Assembly: GCF_031119625.1 (NCBI RefSeq)
Contig: NZ_JAVHZV010000030.1
Location: 1 to 64,000 of the forward strand
DNA: 64,000 nt
DNA from: Pseudomonas sp. G34
GTDB lineage: Bacteria; Pseudomonadota; Gammaproteobacteria; Pseudomonadales; Pseudomonadaceae
Direction: 5' to 3'
Every line of letters starts with the position of its first letter. Within the stretch, counting starts at the first letter, position 1. The position numbers and the translations under genes were made by a program. The notes under the pieces were generated by a model that had not been told where the DNA came from, made no database searches, and worked only from the letters and a program-made list of their open reading frames with translations. Shown here piece by piece: positions 34,233-41,173 of this stretch.

Positions 34233-34574
34233 CAGGAGTTGCGACTCGATGGCCCTGTGGGCCTGGCCCAGGCGGCGATAGAACTGCGCCCGGCTACAGC
34301 CGCAGGCCGTCCATTTCTCACCCTGGGGCTGGGTGCTGCAATACTGCTCGATGACCACCTGCCGCTGTTCGGGGGAAAGGTGCTTGCTGACGATCCAGTC
34401 GATTTCCGTGGCCTTGTCGACCAGCACACGGCTGCCACGGGCAGCGCGATTAAGCACACCTTGTGATGCCATCAGCGAAGCGATCACGCTGTTGCCCATG
34501 TTCGATGTGCAGTCCGCTGCACCTGCCTGCGCTTCGGCCCAACGCTGCAGCGCCTCGTCTATGTAGGGAATCAT
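34218..34574 (-). CDS. Q-like antiterminator candidate (PA0613-like)
   Basis: 118-residue protein starting MIPYIDEALQRWAEA, a start shared by a hypothetical protein of the P. aeruginosa pyocin locus. The C-terminal half (SPEQRQVVIEQYCSTQ and GCSRAQFYRRLGQAHRAI) resembles the helix-turn-helix of lambdoid Q antiterminators (phage_antitermQ type). The ATG at 34574 with AGGAGG close before it is preferred over a GTG at 34646. It sits between the repressor and the lysis genes, as Q does. Function is inferred. Confidence 0.6.
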   Translation of the reverse strand: MIPYIDEALQRWAEAQAGAADCTSNMGNSVIASLMASQGVLNRAARGSRVLVDKATEIDWIVSKHLSPEQRQVVIEQYCSTQPQGEKWTACGCSRAQFYRRLGQAHRAIESQLLKRAA

Positions 34575-34686
34575 TGCCTGCCTCCTGCCATCGCTGATGG
34601 CCTTGATGTGAATGCGTCCCGGTAGGTGAAGATCCTGCTGAGTCACGCCCAGGCACCTGAACGGTTATCGTCAAATCAAAAATAAT

Positions 34687-34697
34687 CACGAATCGTG
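34687..34697. promoter_or_regulatory. Candidate PrtR operator 1
   Basis: CACGAATCGTG, a perfect 4-bp dyad around AAT, lies about 25 bp before the -10-like TATAAA (34722-34727) of the repressor gene, so it could overlap a -35 region. The second similar dyad is at 34732-34742. Confidence 0.5.
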
Positions 34698-34731
34698 TTT
34701 TATTCAAGCCGAGAACTGCGCTATAAATATT

Positions 34732-34742
34732 TCACAACGTGA
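34732..34742. promoter_or_regulatory. Candidate PrtR operator 2
   Basis: TCACAACGTGA, a perfect 4-bp dyad, lies just downstream of TATAAA and 16 bp before the repressor ATG. Together with the dyad at 34687 it brackets the promoter, as expected for an autoregulated repressor. Confidence 0.5.
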
Positions 34743-34758
34743 TTACCGGAGAGACCTG

Positions 34759-35415
34759 ATGGAAACCCTGGGGCAACGCATCAAACACCTGCGCAAGAGC
34801 AAGGGCCTCAGCCAGCAGCAGCTGGCCGAAGCCTGCGGCTGGTCATCCCAATCACGCATCGGCAATTACGAAAGCGACCTGCGCGAACCGGGTCTGTCCG
34901 AACTGCTGGTGCTCGCGCCGGCGCTGGGCGTCAGCCTCGCCGAGCTGGCCGGCACCGACGACCTGCCGGAGGTGCCGCCGGCCGATACCCTGGCAGTCGG
35001 CCACGCCCGTGGCGGCGCGGTGCCGGTGGTGGGGCACGCGCAACTGGGCACTCAGGGCTACTTCGAGGAGATCGACTTTCCGGTCGGCCATGGCGACGGC
35101 TACCTGCGCATTCACAGCGACGACCCCAATGCCTACGGCCTGCGGGTGAACGGCGACAGCATGCACCCGCGAATCAAGAACGGTGAATACGTGCTGATCG
35201 AGCCCAACAAGGCCTTCCACGCGGGAGATGAGGTGATGGTTCGCACCCTGGACGGCCAGGCGATGATCAAGGAGTACATCTACCTGCGCGACGGCATGTA
35301 CCGCTTCGACAGCGTCAACCAGAACCACCCGCCCATCCATATCCACCAGGACAACGTCACCAAGATTCACCTGGTGGGCGGCATCCTCAAATCCTCGCGT
35401 TTCACCGAAGAATAG
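34759..35415 (+). CDS. prtR: PrtR-like S24 repressor
   Basis: CI/LexA-type repressor of 218 residues. N-terminal HTH (KHLRKSKGLSQQQLAEACGWSSQSRIGNYE, residues 9-38) and C-terminal S24 self-cleavage domain with Ser134 in NGDSMHP and Lys171 in AMIKEY. In pyocin loci PrtR represses prtN until RecA-triggered autocleavage. The linker reads VPVVGHAQLGTQGYFEE, so the usual Ala-Gly scissile bond is replaced by Ala-Gln at the expected place; cleavage may differ. It is divergent from the Q-like gene and 54 bp before prtN. Confidence 0.85.
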   Translation: METLGQRIKHLRKSKGLSQQQLAEACGWSSQSRIGNYESDLREPGLSELLVLAPALGVSLAELAGTDDLPEVPPADTLAVGHARGGAVPVVGHAQLGTQGYFEEIDFPVGHGDGYLRIHSDDPNAYGLRVNGDSMHPRIKNGEYVLIEPNKAFHAGDEVMVRTLDGQAMIKEYIYLRDGMYRFDSVNQNHPPIHIHQDNVTKIHLVGGILKSSRFTEE

Positions 35416-35469
35416 TGGCGCGCCCAATGAACCCCGACGGCGAGACCTGACCCCATACCGAGCCCAATC

Positions 35470-35805
35470 ATGAACACTCAGCCTGAGCCGCACCTGCCGC
35501 TCCAGACGCTGGAGCTTCTGTTCCGCACCCACGGCGACGTGCTGGTGCCCATCGACCGGGTGCGTACGGTGTATTTCCGTCACCTGAGCGCCGACAACTT
35601 CATCCGCGCCATCGCCACTGGCCGCCTGAACCTGCCGATCACCACCCTGGACAGCAGCGCCAAGGCGCCCAAGTTCATCGAGCTGCACCACCTGGCGGCC
35701 TATATCGACAGTTGCGCCAGCGCTGCCAACACGGCCGACAGCCTGTGCGCCGACACGCCGGGTGCTTACCGGGTGGAGTGCGCTCAGCAGCCGCGCCGCG
35801 CGTAA
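35470..35805 (+). CDS. prtN: Pyocin activator PrtN
   Basis: 111-residue transcription activator of pyocin genes, which in P. aeruginosa binds P-box sequences upstream of pyocin operons. Family pattern is clear: TLELLFRTHGDVLVPIDRVRTVYF, the helical NFIRAIATGRLNLPITTLDSS and KAPKFIELHHLAAYID. It lies after prtR on the same strand; in P. aeruginosa prtN and prtR are also neighbours. The last 22 bp overlap the 3' end of the convergent GntR gene. No convincing P-box array was found before the lysis genes. Confidence 0.85.
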   Translation: MNTQPEPHLPLQTLELLFRTHGDVLVPIDRVRTVYFRHLSADNFIRAIATGRLNLPITTLDSSAKAPKFIELHHLAAYIDSCASAANTADSLCADTPGAYRVECAQQPRRA

Positions 35806-36446
35806 GCCGCCAGGATGGTGCGTTCCGATTGCACCAGATAGGTATCCAGCGCCTTGGCCGCGTCCTGCGGGCGCCCTGCTTCCAGGTGGTCGAGAATCGC
35901 CGCATTCATGTCGATGTAGGGCGCGTGCAGGAATTCCGCGTCATTGAGCAGCCCGAATACCAGGCGCAACTCGGCGGACAGGTGCCCGTAGAAGGTATTC
36001 AGGCGCTGGCTGTCCGCCAACTCGACGATGGCCGCATGAAAGACCATGTTGGCCGTGCCTACCGCCCCCCAATCCGGCACCTCGGCGCTGCGCTGCGCCG
36101 CCTTCACCGCCTCGCGCATGCGCTTGACCGCCGGGTGCTTGGGATACGCCTGGGCCAGCGCCTGGCACTCGACGAAACGCCGCGCCCGGTAGATCTCGAT
36201 GATCGAGGCCATGTCCGGCACCGACACGAACACCCCGCGATTGGGCTCGTGCTTGAGCAGGCCTTCCTGGGTCAGCACACGAAAGGCTTCGCGCAGGGTA
36301 TTGCGCGAGATATCCAGGTTTTCGCTGAGCGCCGCCTCGGACAGCCGCTGCCCCGGCACCAGCTCGCCATCGACCAGCTTGCGGCGAATTTCCGCAGTCA
36401 CGGTTTCGCCCAGGGTACGTGGGTTATCAGACACGTCTTTGTTCAT
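35784..36446 (-). CDS. FCD-type GntR regulator of the pxp operon
   Basis: 220-residue GntR-family regulator. N-terminal winged helix (LGETVTAEIRRKLVDGELVPGQRLSEAALSEN) with the DISRNTLREAFRVL recognition helix, then an FCD helical effector domain whose histidines (MVFHAAIVE and others) usually bind a metal and small organic acid. It is divergent from the NRAMP-pxp operon and lies where KipR or a similar regulator is found. Start ATG at 36446; an adjacent GTG would add one residue. Confidence 0.88.
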   Translation of the reverse strand: MNKDVSDNPRTLGETVTAEIRRKLVDGELVPGQRLSEAALSENLDISRNTLREAFRVLTQEGLLKHEPNRGVFVSVPDMASIIEIYRARRFVECQALAQAYPKHPAVKRMREAVKAAQRSAEVPDWGAVGTANMVFHAAIVELADSQRLNTFYGHLSAELRLVFGLLNDAEFLHAPYIDMNAAILDHLEAGRPQDAAKALDTYLVQSERTILAAYARRGC

Positions 36447-36618
36447 CACCGATCCACCAAGGCAGCGCCGGGCTCTTTGCAGAAGAGCCGAAGGCCCCGA
36501 TGGTTACCGAGCAGCGCGCTGCAGGCAAGGGGTCGAGCTGTCACCGAGCGCACCATGGTGAATCAACCCTGGGTATCGAAGTAACAAAACAGTGCAAATA
36601 GATCATCAATGCAAATTA

Positions 36619-36633
36619 TATTGTTGAACAATA
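36619..36633. promoter_or_regulatory. Candidate FCD-regulator operator
   Basis: TATTGTTGAACAATA, a perfect 7-bp palindrome around one G, in the 284-bp divergent region between the GntR gene and the NRAMP gene. AT-rich dyads with TTGT/ACAA halves are typical of FadR-like FCD sites. Confidence 0.6.
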
Positions 36634-36730
36634 AAGCCATCTAGAATCAACATATCAAGCCATTTCATGGTTACGTGGCATGTTGATTGCCTTACACCCT
36701 GCACCCGTTACTTCGCCCCAGGAGTGTTCC

Positions 36731-37960
36731 ATGCAGGCCCAGACCACCGCCGACTTCGCCCGCTCACGCCGCTCATCATTGATCGCGGCCATCTTCCTGA
36801 TGGCCACCTCGGCCATCGGTCCCGGCTTCATCACCCAGACCGCCACCTTCACGGCCACCATGGGCGCGGCCTTCGCGTTCGGCATTCTCGCCTCGATCCT
36901 CATCGACTTCGTGGTGCAGCTGAACGTCTGGCGCATTGTCACCCTGACCCGCATGCGCGCCTCGGACATCGCCAACGCGGCGATTCCCGGTAGCGGCTAC
37001 CTGCTCGCCCTGCTGGTGATCTTCGGCGGCCTGGTGTTCAACGTCGGCAACATCGCCGGTGCCGGCCTGGGCCTCAATGCGCTGATGGGCCTGGATCCGA
37101 AATGGGGCGGCGCACTCAGCGCCCTGGTGGCCATCGGCATCTTCCTGTCCAAGCGCGCCGGTATCGCCATCGACCGGCTGATCGTGGTGCTCGGCCTGCT
37201 GATGATCCTGCTCACCCTGTTCGTCGCCTTCGCCTCCAACCCTCCCCTGGGCGAGGCACTGCGCCAGACCGTCTGGCCGGATACGATCAACTTCGCCACC
37301 ATCACCACCATCGTCGGCGGCACCGTGGGCGGCTACATCACCTATGCCGGTGCACACCGCCTGCTGGATCGCGGCCTGGTCGGCGAGGAGCACATCAAGG
37401 AGGTCACCAAGGCGGCACTCAGCGGCATCGCGGTGACCGGGGTGATGCGCTATGTGCTGTTCCTGGCCATCCTCGGCGTGGCCGCCAGCGGGGTGGTCAT
37501 CGACACCTCAGGCCAAGGCGCCAACCCGGCGGCCCAGGCGTTCCAGGCCGCCGCCGGCGAGCTCGGCCTGCGCACCTTCGGCCTGGTGCTCTGGGCTGCC
37601 GCCATCACCAGCGTGATCGGTGCGGCCTACACCTCGATGTCGTTCATCACCGCCTTCATGCCCGCCATCAGCGAACGCGGCCGCAACCACGCCACGGTGG
37701 CGTTCATTGCCGTGTCGCTGAGCATCTATCTGGCCCTGGGCACCGCGCCGGCAGCCCTGCTGCTGTTCGCCGGCGGCTTCAACGGTTTGATCCTGCCCAT
37801 CGGCCTGAGCATCTTCGTGTACGTGGGCTGGTGCCGCAGCGACCTGATGGGCGGCTACCACTATCCGCGCTGGTTGCTGGCCCTCGGCGCCATCACCTGC
37901 GCGCTGACCTGGTACATGGCGGCCAAATCGGTCGGCCCGATCTTCGCCTTTATCGCCTGA
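36731..37960 (+). CDS. NRAMP-family transporter (YcsG-like)
   Basis: Inner-membrane transporter of 409 residues with about eleven hydrophobic helices. It resembles NRAMP divalent-metal transporters, but the first-helix metal motif DPGN is replaced by IGPGFITQ, as in the YcsG group. B. subtilis ycsG is encoded with ycsF, ycsI, kipI and kipA, the same set as here. A role in 5-oxoproline or related substrate uptake is inferred from this context. The ATG at 36731 follows CCAGGAGTGTTCC. Confidence 0.85.
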   Translation: MQAQTTADFARSRRSSLIAAIFLMATSAIGPGFITQTATFTATMGAAFAFGILASILIDFVVQLNVWRIVTLTRMRASDIANAAIPGSGYLLALLVIFGGLVFNVGNIAGAGLGLNALMGLDPKWGGALSALVAIGIFLSKRAGIAIDRLIVVLGLLMILLTLFVAFASNPPLGEALRQTVWPDTINFATITTIVGGTVGGYITYAGAHRLLDRGLVGEEHIKEVTKAALSGIAVTGVMRYVLFLAILGVAASGVVIDTSGQGANPAAQAFQAAAGELGLRTFGLVLWAAAITSVIGAAYTSMSFITAFMPAISERGRNHATVAFIAVSLSIYLALGTAPAALLLFAGGFNGLILPIGLSIFVYVGWCRSDLMGGYHYPRWLLALGAITCALTWYMAAKSVGPIFAFIA

Positions 37961-37976
37961 CTCTAGGAGACCCGAC

Positions 37977-38747
37977 ATGCCAACCATCGACCTCAACAGC
38001 GACCTGGGCGAAAGCTTCGGCCAATGGTCCATGGGCGACGATGCCGCGATGCTCGACATCGTCACCAGCGCCAACGTCGCCTGTGGCTTCCACGCCGGCG
38101 ACCCGGCCGGCATCCTGCGCACCCTCAAGGCCGCCGCGGCCAAGGGCGTGACCATCGGCGCCCACGTCGCCTACCCGGATCTGGTCGGCTTTGGCCGCCG
38201 CAACATGGATATCGCCAGCGACGAGCTGAGCGCCGACGTGATCTACCAGATCGGCGCCCTGCAGGCCCTGGCCACCGCCGCCGGCACTTCGGTGCGCTAC
38301 GTCAAACCCCACGGTGCGCTGTACAACACCATCGCCCACGACACCCGCCAGGCCCTGGCGGTGATCGAGGCGATCCGCGCCGTCGACTCGAAGTTGGTGC
38401 TGGTCGCCCTGGCCGGCTCGCCACTGATCGAACTGGCCCGTGGCGAAGGCCTGACCTGCATCGCCGAAGCCTTCGCCGACCGCGCCTACACGCCGCAAGG
38501 CACCCTGGTGTCGCGCCGCGAGCCAGGCGCCGTGCTGCACGACGCCGAACAGGTGGCCCAGCGCATGCTGCGCCTGGTGCAGAGCGGCGAGGTCGAAGCC
38601 ATCGACGGCAGCGTCACCCGCATCGAAGCCGATTCGATCTGCGTGCACGGCGACAGCCCCGGTGCCATCCAGATGGCCCGCGAAGTGCGCCAGTTGCTGG
38701 AACGATCCAGCGTGTCCCTGCAAGCCTTCGCTGGAGCCTCCCGATGA
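37977..38747 (+). CDS. pxpA: 5-oxoprolinase subunit PxpA (LamB/YcsF)
   Basis: Component of the PxpABC 5-oxoprolinase, which hydrolyses pyroglutamate to glutamate with ATP. The 256-residue protein has the family signatures DLNSDLGESFGQW near the N-terminus and NVACGFHAGDP with VAYPDLVGFGRR. Starts 16 bp after the transporter gene and overlaps the DUF1445 gene by 4 bp. Confidence 0.93.
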   Translation: MPTIDLNSDLGESFGQWSMGDDAAMLDIVTSANVACGFHAGDPAGILRTLKAAAAKGVTIGAHVAYPDLVGFGRRNMDIASDELSADVIYQIGALQALATAAGTSVRYVKPHGALYNTIAHDTRQALAVIEAIRAVDSKLVLVALAGSPLIELARGEGLTCIAEAFADRAYTPQGTLVSRREPGAVLHDAEQVAQRMLRLVQSGEVEAIDGSVTRIEADSICVHGDSPGAIQMAREVRQLLERSSVSLQAFAGASR

Positions 38748-39550
38748 ATGCCATCCAACGCGCCCAACAGGCCGCCATTGCCGCCGCCCGCCAGGCCCGC
38801 GCCGAATACCGCAACGGCCGCATCGCGCCCACCGCCGGCATCGCGCCGGGCATGACCCAGGCCAACCTGATCGCCCTGCCCCGCGACTGGGCCTATGACT
38901 TTCTGCTCTACGCCCAGCGCAACCCGAAAGCTTGCCCAGTGCTCGACGTGAGCGACGCCGGCAGCCCCACCACCGTGCTGGCCGAGGGCGCCGACCTGCG
39001 CAGCGACCTGCCGCTGTACCGCATCTGGCGTGACGGCAAGCTGGCCGAGGAAGTCAGCGACGCCACCGCCGCCTGGGCCGAGCACCCGGACATGGTGACC
39101 TTTCTGATCGGCTGCAGCTTCACCTTCGAGACCGCCCTGCAGGAGGCCGGCATCGACGTGCGGCATATCACCGACGGCTGCAACGTGCCGATGTACCGCA
39201 GCAATCGTGCCTGCCGCCCGGCGGGCCGCCTGCATGGCGAGATGGTGGTGTCGATGCGGCCGATTCCGGCCGATCGGGTTGCCGAAGCGGCCGGCATTTC
39301 CGGCCGCTATCCCTCGGTGCACGGCGCCCCGGTGCATATCGGCGAGCCGCAGCGTCTAGGCATTGCCGACCTGCAAAAACCGGATTTCGGCGACGCGGTG
39401 CGCATCGAGCCCGGCGAAGTACCGGTGTTCTGGGCCTGCGGCGTGACACCCCAGGCGGCGGTCATGGCTTCCGGCGTGCCCTTCGCGATCACCCATTCGC
39501 CAGGCCATATGTTTATCACCGACGTGCCCGACAGCACCTACCACGTCTAG
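38744..39550 (+). CDS. DUF1445 / YcsI-like putative hydro-lyase
   Basis: 268-residue protein of the D-glutamate cyclase-like/YcsI group. Visible blocks include TFLIGCSFTFETALQEAG, NVPMYRSN and TPQAAVMASGVPFAITHSPGHMFITD. Mammalian homologues convert D-glutamate to 5-oxoproline, which would fit the operon, but bacterial function is not settled. ATG overlaps pxpA stop (ATGA). Confidence 0.85.
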   Translation: MNAIQRAQQAAIAAARQARAEYRNGRIAPTAGIAPGMTQANLIALPRDWAYDFLLYAQRNPKACPVLDVSDAGSPTTVLAEGADLRSDLPLYRIWRDGKLAEEVSDATAAWAEHPDMVTFLIGCSFTFETALQEAGIDVRHITDGCNVPMYRSNRACRPAGRLHGEMVVSMRPIPADRVAEAAGISGRYPSVHGAPVHIGEPQRLGIADLQKPDFGDAVRIEPGEVPVFWACGVTPQAAVMASGVPFAITHSPGHMFITDVPDSTYHV

Positions 39551-39559
39551 GAGGCGGTT

Positions 39560-41173
39560 TTGCGTTTTCTCCCCGTAAACCTGGATGCGCTGCTGGTAGA
39601 GTTGGCGGATCTCGACGATACCCTGGCGCTGTTCGCTGCGCTGCAGGCCGAGCCCATCGCCGGGGTCGAGGAAATCGTCCCGGCGGCCCGTACCCTGCTG
39701 ATCCAGTACCGGCCCGGCGCCATCGACCGCCAGGCGCTGATCAATGACATCGCCCGGCGCGACCTCAGTCAACGCAGCAGCCGCGCCAGCCGCCGCGTGG
39801 AAATTCCCGTGCACTACAACGGCGAGGATCTCGACGAAGTGGCCGGGCTGCTCGGCATCAGCCGCGAAGAAGTGGTGCGCCGCCACACCAGCGCCGACTA
39901 CGAAGTGGCCTTCTGCGGCTTCGCTCCCGGCTTCGGCTACCTCACCGGCGGCGCCGACTTTCAGGTACCGCGCCGGCAAACCCCGCGCACCCGTATCCCC
40001 GCTGGCGCCGTGGCCCTGGCCGGTAACTTCAGCGGCATCTACCCCAAGGCCAGCCCCGGTGGCTGGCAGATCATCGGCGTCACACCGCTGCAGATGTGGG
40101 ATCTCGGGCGTGACGAGCCGGCCCTGCTGCGCCCCGGCTACAAGGTGCGCTTCCAGGATGCCGGCCCGCTGCCGGCCGGCGGCCTGCCTGCCCATGAGCA
40201 AGCGGCTGCCAGTGCCGCGCCAACGGGTGCGTACCTGGAAATCCTCAGCCCCGGCCTGCAAACGGTGCTGCAGGACCTGGGCCGCGGCGGCCATACCGAC
40301 CAGGGCGTTTCCATGTCCGGCGCGCTGGATCGTGGCGCCCTGCGCGCCGCCAACCGCGTGGTAGGCAACGACTCGGCCTGTGCCTGCCTGGAGGTGGTGC
40401 TCGGCGGCCTGGGCTTCGTCAGCCATGGCCGCACGCTTATCGCCGTCACTGGCGCACACACGCCCATCAGCGTGACCACTGCCAGCGGCCTGCAGTGGCA
40501 GCCGGGCAACTACCAGCCCATCGAACTGGACGACGGCGACCGCATCAGCCTCGGTGCGCCCCAGGCCGGGCTGCGCAGCTACCTGGCGATTCGCGGCGGC
40601 TTTAAGGTGGCGCCAGTGCTGGGCAGTCTTTCCTACGACAGCCTGGCCCAGGTCGGCCCGCCGCCACTCAAGGCCGGCGACCGCCTGGGTTTCGACGAAA
40701 TCAGTGGCGGCGCCAGCGTGTCGCTGCATGAGGCGCCTGCCTTCGATCTGCAGACTAGCAAGGAGGTGATCAGCCTGGATGTGGTCATGGGCCCGCGCAG
40801 CGACTGGTTTACCCAGGCGGCCATCGAACGCCTGAGCAGCCAGCTGTGGCGCGTTACCGCGCAATCCAACCGGGTCGGCATCCGCCTGGAGGGCGAGGTG
40901 CCCCTGGAGCGCTGCAACCATGACGAGCTGCCCAGCGAAGGCACCTCCCTGGGCGCCATCCAGGTGCCCGCCAGCGGCCAGCCGGTGCTGTTCCTCGCCG
41001 ACCACCCGCTGACCGGCGGCTACCCGGTGATCGCCGCCGTGGCCAGCCACCATCTGGATCTGGCCGGGCAAATCCCCATCAACGCGCAGATTCGCTTCAA
41101 CCCGATCGAGGCGTTCGCCGAGCTCGAGCCCGACGCCCTCCTTTCCACTGCCGACGCGAAAGAGATCCCATGA
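39560..41173 (+). CDS. Fused 5-oxoprolinase subunits PxpB-PxpC (KipI-KipA)
   Basis: 537-residue fusion of two carboxyltransferase-like domains, CT_C_D (about residues 1-210; GFAPGFGYLTG and SPGGWQIIG) and CT_A_B (about 225-537; GLQTVLQDLGRGGHTDQGVSMSGALD). PxpB and PxpC act with PxpA in 5-oxoproline hydrolysis. The same domains, in the order CT_A_B then CT_C_D, form the CT part of urea carboxylase. Starts with TTG at 39560 behind TAGGAGGCGG. Overlaps the biotin carboxylase gene by 4 bp. Confidence 0.9.
   Translation: MRFLPVNLDALLVELADLDDTLALFAALQAEPIAGVEEIVPAARTLLIQYRPGAIDRQALINDIARRDLSQRSSRASRRVEIPVHYNGEDLDEVAGLLGISREEVVRRHTSADYEVAFCGFAPGFGYLTGGADFQVPRRQTPRTRIPAGAVALAGNFSGIYPKASPGGWQIIGVTPLQMWDLGRDEPALLRPGYKVRFQDAGPLPAGGLPAHEQAAASAAPTGAYLEILSPGLQTVLQDLGRGGHTDQGVSMSGALDRGALRAANRVVGNDSACACLEVVLGGLGFVSHGRTLIAVTGAHTPISVTTASGLQWQPGNYQPIELDDGDRISLGAPQAGLRSYLAIRGGFKVAPVLGSLSYDSLAQVGPPPLKAGDRLGFDEISGGASVSLHEAPAFDLQTSKEVISLDVVMGPRSDWFTQAAIERLSSQLWRVTAQSNRVGIRLEGEVPLERCNHDELPSEGTSLGAIQVPASGQPVLFLADHPLTGGYPVIAAVASHHLDLAGQIPINAQIRFNPIEAFAELEPDALLSTADAKEIP

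Noticed and set aside
38024..38743. Extended frame before the DUF1445 gene
   Set aside because: Arg-rich translation in the +1 frame of pxpA; the DUF1445 domain starts at the ATG at 38744 coupled to pxpA.
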